A DNA stretch of 64,000 bases, from the NCBI GenBank assembly GCA_016871175.1, contig VFZL01000012.1, positions 1 to 64,000 of the forward strand, written 5' to 3'. This document shows positions 17,702 through 28,445 of this stretch, one piece after another. Under the pieces are notes generated by a model. That model was not told the origin of the DNA and ran no database searches. It saw only the letters and a list, made by a program, of their open reading frames with translations. This DNA comes from Acidimicrobiia bacterium (GTDB lineage: Bacteria; Acidobacteriota; Vicinamibacteria; Vicinamibacterales; CAVVIG01). The position numbers were made by a program, and so were the translations under genes. Numbering within the stretch: position 1 is the first letter of the stretch; the number at the start of each line of letters is the position of its first letter.

Positions 17702-20443
17702 ATGGACGCGCACAACTGGAGCGTCGTGAGCCACATGCTCGACCACGCACTGGACCTGGCCGCTCCCGACCGACAGCGCTGGTTGGAAGAGCTGGGTGGC
17801 GAACTGCGGGCCCACAGGCCGTACCTCAAGGCTCTGCTCGAGCTCGGCACCTCGACAGGCGCCGGGACCTTTATGGGCACGCTCCCTCGATTCGCCCTCA
17901 CCGCGTCCTCCACCTCGGTCAGCGACATCGAGGGTGAGGAACGACATAGCCCCCTCGCGCCGGATACCATCGTCGGCCCCTACCGACTCATTCGACGGCT
18001 CGCCAGCGGCGGCCACGGGTCGGTGTGGCTCGCCACCCGTGCCGACGGGCTGATCGACCGAACCGTGGCCATCAAGCTTCCGCACGGTTTCGCGCATCGC
18101 GCGGACCTGCGGATGGTGCTGGCACGCGAGCGCCACATCCTCGCCGGCTTGAACCATCCCAACATCGCGCGGCTCTACGACGCGGGCGTCACGGACGCGG
18201 GAGTGCCGTTTCTTGCCCTCGAGTACATAGAGGGCGTGCCGATCACCGAGCACTGTGAGACGCGCGCGCTCGACACCGAGGCGCGGCTGGGCCTTTTTCG
18301 GCAGGTGGTGAACGCCGTGGCCTACGCCCACGGACGCCTCGTGATCCACCGCGATCTGAAGCCGACCAACGTGCTGGTGACCGATCAGGGCGACGTTCGG
18401 CTGTTGGACTTCGGTATCGCGGCACTGGTGGAGCACAAGTCGGGTGCCGTTGAGCAGCTGCCCGCGATCTGCGGCCACGCGATGACGCTCCCGTACGCCT
18501 CACCGGAACAGATTCGGCGGGAGCCGCTCGGTGTGGCGAGCGACATCTACGCGCTGGGCGTCATGCTGCATGAGCTGTTGACCGGTGCGCTGCCGTACGC
18601 GCCGACACGGGAGACTCCCGGTGGTTGGGAAGAGGCGATCCTTGATCGGGAGCCGACGCGCCCGAGCATGGTCTGTGCGGATCCAGTCAGACGACGAACG
18701 TTGCGAGGCGATCCCGACACCATCGTGTTGAAGGCCCTGAAGAAGGCCCCCGCGGAGCGCTACGCAACCGCCGCCGCCCTTGGCGAGGATCTCGATCGGT
18801 ACCTGCGTGGCCTCCCTGTGGAGGCGCAGGGCGACAGCCGCGCCTATCGCGCCCGGAAGTTCATCGTCAGACACCGATGGGGCGTCGCGGCGGCAGCGGC
18901 GACGGTCGCTGGGCTGCTGTCGGCGGCGGGGGTCGCCACGTGGCAGATGCGCGATGCTCAACGGCAACGTGATGTGGCGCTGTCCAGTCGGCAGCGCGCG
19001 GAGGCATTCGGCGATTTCTTGGAGACGCGCCTCCTCGATGCCGGTGAGAACGGTCGTCCGCTGACCGCGATGGAGCTGCTCGATCGCGGCGCGGCGCGGC
19101 TCGAGCAGCGGAGTGGCCTGAGCGATCGCGTCAGAGCGCACATGCAGTTCGAGGTCTCACGTTTGTACGAGCGCTTCGTACAGGTGGAGCCCGCGCGCGA
19201 GCTGTTGGAGCGAAGCGCCGAGACGGCGCGAAGGATTGGTGACCTCGATCTGTACGCCGCTGCCCGATGCGCGGCAGCGGCCTCCCTCGCGATGCACAAT
19301 CTCGCGGCGGCTCAAACGGCGTTTGAGGACGCGCAGCCATGGCTCGCGGCAGACGAGTCGACTCGGCCGCTCAGTCGTGTCGACTGTGCCCGGGCCCGCG
19401 CGTGGCTCCAGAGGGCGTCCGGCGACCTCGATGGTGCGGTCACGGTCGCGTCCGAGATGCTGTCGACGTTCGAGCGCGACAGCTCCGCCGGCGAATCACA
19501 GCGTGAGCTGCTGCGTGCGCCGTTGTACCGCCTGTGCGTAGACTCCGACCGGCCACGGGACGCGCTCGGGCTGAGTGGGCGGTCACTGCAGGCGCTGCGG
19601 GATGCCGGCCGCACGGGTTCGATGGCCGAGATCCTCATGCTCTCCACGCACGCGGGCCACTTGTATCGAGTTGGAGAGGTCCATGCCGCCGCTGTCCTTC
19701 AGGAGCGCGTGGTCGCCGGCGTGTCACGCAGCGACGCCCTCATCGAGCCACTTGCGTATCGATCCAATCTTGGGATGTCGCTGACCCGCCTCGGTCAGCC
19801 CGCGCGAGCGCTCGAGCTCATCGCCTCGACGCTGGAGCCGGCGAAACGGGTCAAGAACCTACGAGGTCAGGCGATTGCCCATTTGAACATGTCGCGAGCA
19901 CTGGTGGGGCTCGATCGACTCGACGAGGCGCGTCAGCAGCTGGCGGCCGCTGATGCAATCTGGCAGGCAGAGCCCACCGCATTCCGGTTGGACCGGGCAG
20001 AATCCAGCATGCAGCACGCCGCGATCCTGATGGCCGAAGGCCGCGGTCTGGAGGCGCGGTCCGCCATCGAGGCGCTTCTACAGTCGATGGACTGCCCGAC
20101 ACGCTTGAATGCTCGTGTGCTCGATCGCGCGCTGAGATTGGGGGCCACGATCATGCTCCGCGTGCGCGACTTCGCGGCAGCGGATCGACTGGCCACCGAC
20201 GCGCTGGCCCGATCGCGTGCGATGGCGCGTGACCCGTTTCACAGCGCGGATGTCGGCGCGGCGGCGCTCACGCGTGCACAGGCCCGGCTTGAACTGAGCA
20301 ACGTACCTGGTGCGCGCGAGGACGCCGAGCTCGCCACAGTCGCGCTGCGAAACGGCCTCGGCGCGAGTCATCCGGACACGCAGGCGGCGGAACGGTTGCT
20401 GCTGCGGTTGGGGGAGCGGACGCAGGCGAGAGCTGAGAGCTGA
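17702..20443 (+). CDS. Ser/Thr protein kinase with transmembrane segment and TPR-rich C-terminus
   Basis: This 913-residue PknB-like protein has an N-terminal helical segment (1-85) and a kinase domain at about 93-370. The domain shows glycine loop ASGGHGSV, catalytic Lys125 (VAIK), HRDLKPTN (216-223), DFG (236-238) and YASPEQ. A single membrane helix follows at about 393-413 (WGVAAAAATVAGLLSAAGVATW). The remaining 500 residues are TPR-like helical repeats, predicted to lie on the other side of the membrane from the kinase. All catalytic residues are present, so it should be active. This kinase-membrane-TPR layout is abundant in Acidobacteriota. It stands alone, divergent from the quinoprotein operon. 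Confidence 0.93.
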   Translation: MDAHNWSVVSHMLDHALDLAAPDRQRWLEELGGELRAHRPYLKALLELGTSTGAGTFMGTLPRFALTASSTSVSDIEGEERHSPLAPDTIVGPYRLIRRLASGGHGSVWLATRADGLIDRTVAIKLPHGFAHRADLRMVLARERHILAGLNHPNIARLYDAGVTDAGVPFLALEYIEGVPITEHCETRALDTEARLGLFRQVVNAVAYAHGRLVIHRDLKPTNVLVTDQGDVRLLDFGIAALVEHKSGAVEQLPAICGHAMTLPYASPEQIRREPLGVASDIYALGVMLHELLTGALPYAPTRETPGGWEEAILDREPTRPSMVCADPVRRRTLRGDPDTIVLKALKKAPAERYATAAALGEDLDRYLRGLPVEAQGDSRAYRARKFIVRHRWGVAAAAATVAGLLSAAGVATWQMRDAQRQRDVALSSRQRAEAFGDFLETRLLDAGENGRPLTAMELLDRGAARLEQRSGLSDRVRAHMQFEVSRLYERFVQVEPARELLERSAETARRIGDLDLYAAARCAAAASLAMHNLAAAQTAFEDAQPWLAADESTRPLSRVDCARARAWLQRASGDLDGAVTVASEMLSTFERDSSAGESQRELLRAPLYRLCVDSDRPRDALGLSGRSLQALRDAGRTGSMAEILMLSTHAGHLYRVGEVHAAAVLQERVVAGVSRSDALIEPLAYRSNLGMSLTRLGQPARALELIASTLEPAKRVKNLRGQAIAHLNMSRALVGLDRLDEARQQLAAADAIWQAEPTAFRLDRAESSMQHAAILMAEGRGLEARSAIEALLQSMDCPTRLNARVLDRALRLGATIMLRVRDFAAADRLATDALARSRAMARDPFHSADVGAAALTRAQARLELSNVPGAREDAELATVALRNGLGASHPDTQAAERLLLRLGERTQARAES

Positions 20444-20475
20444 GATGGACCTCCGCTCTCGGTCCTCGCCTTCCG

Positions 20476-21318
20476 TCAGTCCTCAGGATAGAGGTCCGCA
20501 TGGAGCTCGACCGTGCGGACAGGGTCGACATAGATCTCGAACAGCTGAGGTGCGTAGCCGGGCGCCACGATCTCCACCTGGTGCGGGCCAACTTCGATCG
20601 TCAGCCGCTGGAACACACAGTCGAAGTCATCGACGATGCCTGCGTAGTAGCCGTCGACGTAGACATCAGCGAAACGAGGACGCACGCGCAAGCGCACCTC
20701 GCCGTAGTAGCGTGCGGCGCCATACGCGGCCACCGGCGGCACGTACCCGTACACGCGTCCCGAATACCAACTCCCAAAGCGGTAGCCAGATCCCCTACCG
20801 AAGTAAACGCTGAAGTTGCCGCCTGGCCCGTAGAAGCGGCGCGACGGGTAGCGCGGCACGACCACACGGGGTGCATACCTGTAGTTCGGACGACGGTCCC
20901 ACCGATCCCACCGGTCCCGATTCCCGGGGCGCCCATGCCAGCGGTCGTCGCCACGACGGTAGGCCCGACCTTCGCGGCCCGCGTTGCCCCGGGGCCGATC
21001 ACGGTCCCAGTCGCGGTCATCGCGACGCTCGGCCCTGGAGGATGGGCCGGCGTCACGTCGACCCTGCGCCTCACCACGACGGACGGCTCGGTCGCTGCCG
21101 CGTTCGGGCGCTGATGGGGCCGTGACAGGCCGGTCGCCGCCGCGTGGTTCGCCGCCCCGCGGTCGTTCATCGCCTCCGCCCCGCTCAACGACCTGGCGGC
21201 CGCCCTCGCCGTCCCCAGCCGCCCGGCTGCCGCGGCGCTGCTCAGCCGCAGCCCACAATGGAATGCCGAACACCAGCGCCAAGGCGCCGGCTGACACGAG
21301 CGTTCTCCGGACTCTCAT
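20476..21318 (-). CDS. Secreted Arg/Gly/Asp-rich protein with C-terminal PEGA-like domain
   Basis: This 280-residue protein has a signal peptide ending LWAAAEQ, then about 110 residues of low-complexity R, G, D, E and P sequence. A Tyr/Gly/Arg-rich segment follows (YGPGGNFSVYFGRG), and the protein ends in a PEGA-like beta domain: VRLRVRPRFADVYVDGYYAG and VGPHQVEIVAPGY. PEGA domains are surface-associated carbohydrate- or peptidoglycan-type modules in other bacteria. The disordered arm suggests an envelope linker. No enzyme motif is present. It is convergent with the kinase gene. Confidence 0.82.
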   Translation of the reverse strand: MRVRRTLVSAGALALVFGIPLWAAAEQRRGSRAAGDGEGGRQVVERGGGDERPRGGEPRGGDRPVTAPSAPERGSDRAVRRGEAQGRRDAGPSSRAERRDDRDWDRDRPRGNAGREGRAYRRGDDRWHGRPGNRDRWDRWDRRPNYRYAPRVVVPRYPSRRFYGPGGNFSVYFGRGSGYRFGSWYSGRVYGYVPPVAAYGAARYYGEVRLRVRPRFADVYVDGYYAGIVDDFDCVFQRLTIEVGPHQVEIVAPGYAPQLFEIYVDPVRTVELHADLYPED

Positions 21319-21532
21319 GACCGTTCCCTCGGTTCGAGGCGTTGAGCCTCAGGATGGCCGATGGCAACAACCCTGCCAGAAGCTCGAGTGAGATTCTGTG
21401 TGCGATTTCCGTCGTCGCGGGGAGCCTTACGGTCCTGTGTCCTTTGGGACGGACACGAGCTGTCGTGTCAGGCCGGGTGGGCGCGCGTCAGGTGACGTCT
21501 AGACAGGGCGGGTGTTGCAATGGGATGGGACG

Positions 21533-21703
21533 CTACGCGTAGGTGTCGATTCGTCCTCGTGCAGCACTCGGTACCTGCTTGAGGAGCTCGATCAAGGACT
21601 CGGCCGCCTGCTTCTCGACGTTGCGGGTCTTCTTCATCACCAATATCGCGCGATCGGTCGCGACGTTAGCCGGGCTCGGGACGGCAGAGACAGACATCGC
21701 CAT
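21533..21703 (-). CDS. Small putative motility-type protein (YjfB-like)
   Basis: This 56-residue frame reads from ATG 21703 (alternative ATG 21697). The core AILVMKKTRNVEKQAAESL and the end GRIDTYA resemble the short YjfB 'putative motility protein' family, which shares an (I/V)LKK...Q...L core and ends in a short (V/I)(N/D)xxA tail. There is no good Shine-Dalgarno. It is isolated between the PEGA gene and the DUF1232 gene. No flagellar genes are in the window, so a motility role is only inherited from the family name. Confidence 0.5.
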   Translation of the reverse strand: MAMSVSAVPSPANVATDRAILVMKKTRNVEKQAAESLIELLKQVPSAARGRIDTYA

Positions 21704-21843
21704 GAAGGAGCAATCGGCTTCGACCCTCGGCGCTTGAATGGAGCCCGCAAGTGCGGATTCGTGTCACACCGGGAATCCGGGACATGGGCCGGCGCCTCGA
21801 CTCCGCGCAGGGTGCCGTTGTCCAGCGGTACAATCACAGGACT

Positions 21844-22233
21844 ATGGCGGTTCGCACGACGTCTTGGCTGTCGCTGCCGTCGTTGCTGCGTACGCTCGTG
21901 GCCCACGGCCAGTTGGCGTGGCGGCTGTTGCGGGACCCGGGGGTTCCGACGCTGATCAAGGTTCTTCCGCTGGCGGCCGTGCTGTACCTCGTGTCGCCGA
22001 TCGATGGCGTTCCTGACTTCCTACCGGTGCTCGGCCAGCTGGATGACCTCGGCGTGCTGCTGCTTGCGCTCCAGTCGTTCCTCAAGCTGTGTCCGGATCA
22101 CATCGTCGCGTTTCACCGATCGGCGATGGCGGCCGGCCGCCCCTTTGCGCCGGCGTCGGCCAGCGGCGGCACGAGTCGAGCCTCGCACGACATCATCGAT
22201 GTCGAGTTCAGCCGAGACGATCATCGGCGCTGA
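21844..22233 (+). CDS. DUF1232 (YkvA-like) membrane protein
   Basis: This 129-residue protein from ATG 21844 contains the DUF1232 signature LYLVSPIDGVPDFLP followed by LGQLDDLGVLLLALQSFL, giving one or two hydrophobic segments. The function of the domain is unknown; it is found in small integral membrane proteins across bacteria. The C-terminal 40 residues are low-complexity and polar. A longer in-frame version beginning at 21751 is possible but would add an atypical arginine-rich leader. Confidence 0.82.
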   Translation: MAVRTTSWLSLPSLLRTLVAHGQLAWRLLRDPGVPTLIKVLPLAAVLYLVSPIDGVPDFLPVLGQLDDLGVLLLALQSFLKLCPDHIVAFHRSAMAAGRPFAPASASGGTSRASHDIIDVEFSRDDHRR

Positions 22234-22305
22234 CCCGCGCGGTCGCGCCGGTCGACTCGAATCGCTTCTCCCTCGTCTCGCGCTGCGGTAGACTGCAAGG
22301 CTGCT

Positions 22306-23337
22306 ATGCCTACAGTCATCACATCGCTGCGTTGTGCCCTGTTCGTGTGCGCCTTCATATACGCGCCGTCCGCGGTGTGGGCGCAGGGGGGTGCCGACTC
22401 CATTCCCACACCAACCGATGTCAAGCCGGGTAGTATCACCTCCGAAGACGTCGAGTATCCGTATCCGTCGAAGTACCTGCCGTTGACGGTATACGGTCAG
22501 GACGTGCGGCTGGCGTACATGGACGTCGCGCCGCAGGGCACACCGAACGGTCACACGGTGATGCTGTTCCACGGGAACAATTTCGCCGGGTTCTATTGGC
22601 ACTCGCTCATCGAGGTGTTGCGCAGGGAAGGCTTCCGCGTGATCGTGCCTGACCAGATTGGCTACGGTCGTTCCTCGAAGCCGATCATCCCGTACAACTT
22701 CCACGACATGGCCCGCAACAGCCGGCAGTTGCTGCGCAGCCTGAGTATCTCGAAGGTGCTCGTCATCGGCCACTCGATGGGTGGCATGCTCACCGCGCGG
22801 TTCCTGAGCCAGTATCCGGACGTGGTGGAGCGCGGCGTCATCTACAATCCGATTGGTGTCACTGATGGCCGATTCAACGGGCCACAGCCGAGTGTGGACG
22901 AGGGCTACAAGCGGACGTTAGGGTCGACCTACCAGTCCATTCGCGCAGGCATCTTCCGCTACGTCGCGCACAATCCGAAGGCGTGGACGCCCGAGTTCGA
23001 GAAGTACACACGCATCCGCTATGCGTGGACGCTCAGCGCCGACTGGCCGCGTCTCGCGATGGTGCAGACCCTCATCGGTCAGATGCTGGCCACAGACCCC
23101 GTCGTCAACGACTGGGCCCACATCAAGACGCCGACGCTGCTCTTCGGGGGCGCTGAGGATGTCCTGCCGGGTTCGGCGGCCGTGTTTCAAGAGCGGATGA
23201 AGTTCATCGCACAGACGATCCCGAACGGGAACGGTCGTCTACACCTGATTCCCGGCCTCGGCCACGTGCCGCACCTCGAAGCGCCGGACAAGACATACCC
23301 CCCCCTCCTCGCGTTCCTCAAGGAGGGGGTCAAGTAG
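22306..23337 (+). CDS. Secreted alpha/beta-fold hydrolase
   Basis: This 343-residue protein has a signal peptide ending PSAVWAQ and a complete alpha/beta-hydrolase set. The oxyanion region is LFHGNNFAG, the nucleophile elbow is GHSMGG, the acid lies in LFGGAEDVLPG, and the histidine is in PGLGHVPHLEAP. It is most like the general esterase/haloalkane-dehalogenase-type family with a periplasmic location. The substrate cannot be predicted. It stands as a single gene, convergent with hemL. Confidence 0.88.
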   Translation: MPTVITSLRCALFVCAFIYAPSAVWAQGGADSIPTPTDVKPGSITSEDVEYPYPSKYLPLTVYGQDVRLAYMDVAPQGTPNGHTVMLFHGNNFAGFYWHSLIEVLRREGFRVIVPDQIGYGRSSKPIIPYNFHDMARNSRQLLRSLSISKVLVIGHSMGGMLTARFLSQYPDVVERGVIYNPIGVTDGRFNGPQPSVDEGYKRTLGSTYQSIRAGIFRYVAHNPKAWTPEFEKYTRIRYAWTLSADWPRLAMVQTLIGQMLATDPVVNDWAHIKTPTLLFGGAEDVLPGSAAVFQERMKFIAQTIPNGNGRLHLIPGLGHVPHLEAPDKTYPPLLAFLKEGVK

Positions 23338-23440
23338 GCTGGTGGGCCGAGGTAAACCGGGTCGGCCGGGTCGAAGGCTGGTGGGAGTCCTTGCGGCCAC
23401 ACCTGAGCGAGAACATGCACTCCGATCGAAGCTGTCAGCG

Positions 23441-24793
<1,353 letters not shown>

Positions 24794-24833
24794 AGGATCC
24801 CGTGCCGATGCGGATGAGCAAGACGGCCCGACG

Positions 24834-25826
24834 CTATTTCAGCAACCGCGCAGCCTCGCGCGCATAGTAGGTGATGATGATGTCCGCGCCCGCGCGCCGA
24901 ATGCTGGTGAGCGTTTCCATCATGGCGCGCGTCTCGTCGATCCAGCCATTGCGCGCCGCGGCCTTGAGCATCGCATACTCGCCGCTGACGTGATACGCCG
25001 CCGTCGGGTAACCGAACCGGTCCTTCACCTGACGGATCACATCGAGGTACGTCACCGCCGGCTTGACCATCACCAGGTCGGCTCCCTCTGCGATGTCCTG
25101 CTCGACCTCTCGAAGCGCCTCACGCGCGTTCGCGGGATCCATCTGGTGAGACCGCCGATCGCCGAACTTGGGCGTCGAGCCCGCGGCGTCACGGAACGGG
25201 CCGTAGAACGCCGAGCAGTACTTGGCGGCGTAGGACAGGAGAGCCACGTGCTCGTACCCTCGCGCATCGAGCGCTTGCCGGATTGCGCCGACGCGGCCAT
25301 CCATCATGTCTGACGGCGCCACGATGTCCGCACCCGCCGCTGCGTGCGAGAGAGCGGTTCGCACCAGCTGATCGACGGTGGCATCGTTGGCGATCTCGCC
25401 GTCGATCAGGATGCCGCAGTGTCCGTGGTCCGTGTACTCGCACAAGCAGACATCGGTGATGACGAGCGTGTTCTTGACCTCGCGCTTGATGGCCCGAATC
25501 GCCGATTGAACCGGCGCCTCCGGATCGTGCGCGCTCGACCCTACGTCATCCTTTTGATCGGGCAGCCCGAAGAGAATCACGCTCTTCACGCCGTCTGCCG
25601 CCGCGGCCGCCACGTCCTTCACCGCCTCGTCGACCGAGAGGTTGAACACCCCCGGCATCGAAGGGACTTCTCGACGGACGCCGTCGCCCTCACAGACGAA
25701 CAGCGGCAGGACGAGGCCATCCGGCGAGAGATGTGTTTCACGGACGAGCGCCCGCATGCTCTCGGATCGCCGCAGGCGACGGAGTCGATGGGTCAGCGCA
25801 AGACCGGCGTGGGTCGTGGTGCTCAT
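24834..25826 (-). CDS. hemB: Porphobilinogen synthase (delta-aminolevulinate dehydratase)
   Basis: This 330-residue enzyme condenses two 5-aminolevulinate molecules. The Schiff-base lysines are K202 ([13 protein letters not shown]) and K255 (MVKPA). Three cysteines, C127, C129 and C137 in [14 protein letters not shown], mark it as the zinc-dependent type. Its ATG overlaps the stop of the cobA-hemD gene (ATGA), so it is translationally coupled. Length and motifs are normal for the family. Confidence 0.97.
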   Translation of the reverse strand: MSTTTHAGLALTHRLRRLRRSESMRALVRETHLSPDGLVLPLFVCEGDGVRREVPSMPGVFNLSVDEAVKDVAAAAADGVKSVILFGLPDQKDDVGSSAHDPEAPVQSAIRAIKREVKNTLVITDVCLCEYTDHGHCGILIDGEIANDATVDQLVRTALSHAAAGADIVAPSDMMDGRVGAIRQALDARGYEHVALLSYAAKYCSAFYGPFRDAAGSTPKFGDRRSHQMDPANAREALREVEQDIAEGADLVMVKPAVTYLDVIRQVKDRFGYPTAAYHVSGEYAMLKAAARNGWIDETRAMMETLTSIRRAGADIIITYYAREAARLLK

Positions 25827-27373
25827 GATGCGGTGTCCCCTGTGTGAGGCCGGCGATTGAGATACTGCACGAGCGCGTCGACGAGTGCGGGCACGGTGTA
25901 CTGCGTGGGCATGATGGTCGTGTGGATGCCGTACTGGGCGGCGGCCTGGGCGGTGACTGGACCGATCGCCGCCACCGCGACTGGCCGGAGGAGATCGGCG
26001 GCTTGGTCCTTACCGAACGCCCGCACGAAACTGCGCACGGACGAGGCGCTCGCGAACGTCACCACGTCGAGCTGCTTGTCGAGCAGCATCCGGTAGACGT
26101 CGGGTTCGCCCTCGCGTTCCGGATCCACGACGACCGTCCGGTACGCCACCACCTCGGTCACGCTCGCACCTTGCCGGCGCAGTTCGTCTCCGATGACCTC
26201 GCGGCCGATGTCTGCACGCGGGATGAGGACCGACAGCCCTTTCACCGCACCCAACATCGAAAACGCCTCGACGACCGACTCGGCCCGATACTCCGCCGGA
26301 ACGAGGTCGACCTTGAGCCCGTACCTGGCGAGACGCTCGGTCGTGGCCGGTCCGACCGCACAGAGTTTCGTCCGGCTGAGTGCTCGCAGGTCAAGCGGCG
26401 ATGCGAATAGCCGCTGGAAGAACGCCTCCACCGCGTTGGCCGACGAGAACACCAGCCAGTCGAACTGCTGGATGGCCGCGCAGGCGGCGTCCATCTGGCT
26501 GTAGTCGTCGGGCGGCACGATGCGGATGAACGGCGCCTCGATCGGTTCGCCGCCGAGCGACTCGATGAGGTCGGACATCTCACTCGCTTGTTCGCGCGGC
26601 CGCGTGACGAGGATTCGGCGCCCAAAGAGCGGCTTGGCGTCGAACCAGCGCAAGTGCTCGCGGAGTCCCACGGCGCGCCCCAAGAGGAAGAGGCCCGGCC
26701 GGCGGTCGCGAGCGGCGTCCACTCGTTCCATGAGATCACCCAGCGTCCCGTAGGTTGTCCGCTGTGTCGCCAATGTGCCGTGCACGACCAGCGCGGCTGG
26801 TTCTTCGGGCGGACGCCCGTGCGACAGCAGGGCCTTCACGAGCGTGGACAATTGGCCGGGACCCGTGTAGCAGACGATGGTCCCGTCGAGGCGGGCCAGC
26901 GCGGACCAATCGATATCCTTCGTGCCCTGGGCGCGGCCATCGTCCTCGAACCCGCGGACGAACACGATCGTGTCTCCGGCGCCCGGATATGAGATCGGCA
27001 CACCCGCATAGGCCGAGACGCCGACGCCAGCCGGCACCCCGGGCACGACCTCGAATGGAATGTGTTGCTCGTGGAGGAACAGCGCCTCCGAACCCCCGCT
27101 GTCGAAGACGAATGGGTCGCCCCACTTGAGCCGAGCGACCACCTTGCCGTCGCGCGCCTTCTCAGCCAGCAGGTAACAGATGGCTTCCTGCTCCTGTGGC
27201 TGTGGCGCTGGCGTGCCGACGTCGATCTTCTCCGCAGTTGGCCTGGCGTGTCGCAACAAACGCGGTGGCACGATGTGGTCGTAGAGCACGACATCGGCCA
27301 GGCCCAGGCAACGAAGGCCGCGCGCGGTGATCAGTCCGGGGTCTCCGGGTCCAGCTCCGATCAGGTACACCAT
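25823..27373 (-). CDS. Fused uroporphyrinogen-III C-methyltransferase / uroporphyrinogen-III synthase
   Basis: This 516-residue fusion has residues 1-245 as a SUMT/CobA methyltransferase ([40 protein letters not shown]) and residues about 250-505 as HemD ([27 protein letters not shown]). HemD closes hydroxymethylbilane to uroporphyrinogen III; CobA methylates it to precorrin-2 towards sirohaem or cobalamin. Such fusions are known in several phyla. ATG 27373 matches the family N-terminus; an in-frame extension to 27427 is repeat-derived. No Shine-Dalgarno is visible. Confidence 0.95.
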   Translation of the reverse strand: MVYLIGAGPGDPGLITARGLRCLGLADVVLYDHIVPPRLLRHARPTAEKIDVGTPAPQPQEQEAICYLLAEKARDGKVVARLKWGDPFVFDSGGSEALFLHEQHIPFEVVPGVPAGVGVSAYAGVPISYPGAGDTIVFVRGFEDDGRAQGTKDIDWSALARLDGTIVCYTGPGQLSTLVKALLSHGRPPEEPAALVVHGTLATQRTTYGTLGDLMERVDAARDRRPGLFLLGRAVGLREHLRWFDAKPLFGRRILVTRPREQASEMSDLIESLGGEPIEAPFIRIVPPDDYSQMDAACAAIQQFDWLVFSSANAVEAFFQRLFASPLDLRALSRTKLCAVGPATTERLARYGLKVDLVPAEYRAESVVEAFSMLGAVKGLSVLIPRADIGREVIGDELRRQGASVTEVVAYRTVVVDPEREGEPDVYRMLLDKQLDVVTFASASSVRSFVRAFGKDQAADLLRPVAVAAIGPVTAQAAAQYGIHTTIMPTQYTVPALVDALVQYLNRRPHTGDTAS

Positions 27374-27381
27374 GGTGTGGT

Positions 27382-27416
27382 CGTTGCACGTTGGGCGTTG
27401 GACGTTGGGCGCATGG
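27382..27416. repeat. Heptamer tandem repeats in the hemC-hemD spacer
   Basis: Consecutive 7-mers on the plus strand are CGTTGCA, CGTTGGG, CGTTGGA and CGTTGGG, then a diverged CGCATGG. They begin nine bases upstream of the cobA-hemD start codon. Looser short direct repeats (GGTCAA and CGGTT words) fill the rest of the spacer to the hemC stop. Confidence 0.65.
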
Positions 27417-27458
27417 TCGTCGGTCAAGAGCGGTTGGTCAATGGTCGCGGTTCAGCGG

Positions 27459-28445
27459 TCAATGCGTTGCGGATCGCTTCTCCCAGGTGCGTCGAGCGTC
27501 GGCGAGAATCTCTTCGGCGCCTTGCGTGAAGAGCTGCTCGGCTGCGCGAGCACCAAGGGTCTTGCCATCCGCCCTCGGACCGCGCACCGTCGTCCGGAGA
27601 ATGCGCGTACCGTCCAGTGAGATGACCGCCGCCGTCAGATCCATCATGCCGTCCTCGCCGACCGACGCCACGGCGCCGACCGGGGTTTGACACCCTCCAC
27701 CCAGCGCGCGCACCAGCTCGCGTTCGGCCACGAGCGCGTCGGCGCCCTGAACGTCGTTGATGCGTTCGACGGCGGCACGAGTCCGATTGTCGTCCGCTCG
27801 GATCTCTACGGCGACGATACCCTGACCCGGTGCCGGCACGCACGCCTCAAATGGCAGGGCGAACGAAATCCGCGACTCGAAGCCGAGTCGTCGTAAGCCG
27901 GCGGCCGCCAGGACGAGCGCATCGTACCGCCCCTCATCGAGTTGCCTCACGCGTGTGTCGAGATTGCCACGAATGCCCTCGAACGAGGCGCCGGGCAACA
28001 ACCGCCTGAGCTGCGCCACGCGTCGCACGCTGCCGGTCGCGAACCTCGGCGTGCGTCCGACGATGGAGACGAGTCCTGCGACCGAGTCGATGGGGCCCGA
28101 TCGCCCCGCCGATAGGACCACCACGTCCCTCGGATCCTCCCGCGGCAGGACGGCGGCCACGTCGAGACCCTGCACGGGTTCGGCCGGCATGTCCTTGCTG
28201 CTGTGCACCGCAAGGTCGATTTCGTTCCCGATCAGCGCTTCCTCGATTTCCTTGACGAAGAGCCGTTTGGCCCCGACCGCCGACAGCGGAGCCTGCTGCA
28301 GGCGATCGCCGGAGGTCTTGATGATGACGAGGCGGCAGGGCGGTCCGCCGGCCCCTTCGATGCGGGCGGCGACGGTGTGGGCCTGCCAGAGCGCGAGCCG
28401 ACTGCCGCGCGTCCCGAGTCGTAGCTCTCCCACCGAACCGCTCAC
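27459..28445 (-). CDS. hemC: Hydroxymethylbilane synthase (porphobilinogen deaminase)
   Basis: This 328-residue enzyme polymerises four porphobilinogens. Family marks are LGTRGSRLALWQA, HSSKDMPAE and GCRxTP-like GGGCQTPVGA, with Cys252 carrying the dipyrromethane cofactor. The start is GTG, overlapping the hemA stop (GTGA), so translation is coupled. Length is normal. It is third in the order hemX-hemA-hemC. Confidence 0.97.
   Translation of the reverse strand: MSGSVGELRLGTRGSRLALWQAHTVAARIEGAGGPPCRLVIIKTSGDRLQQAPLSAVGAKRLFVKEIEEALIGNEIDLAVHSSKDMPAEPVQGLDVAAVLPREDPRDVVVLSAGRSGPIDSVAGLVSIVGRTPRFATGSVRRVAQLRRLLPGASFEGIRGNLDTRVRQLDEGRYDALVLAAAGLRRLGFESRISFALPFEACVPAPGQGIVAVEIRADDNRTRAAVERINDVQGADALVAERELVRALGGGCQTPVGAVASVGEDGMMDLTAAVISLDGTRILRTTVRGPRADGKTLGARAAEQLFTQGAEEILADARRTWEKRSATH

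Noticed and set aside
16525-17937. Plus-strand frame of about 470 codons across the third quinoprotein and kinase start
   Set aside because: It overlaps two well-supported genes in other frames and contains no recognisable domain.
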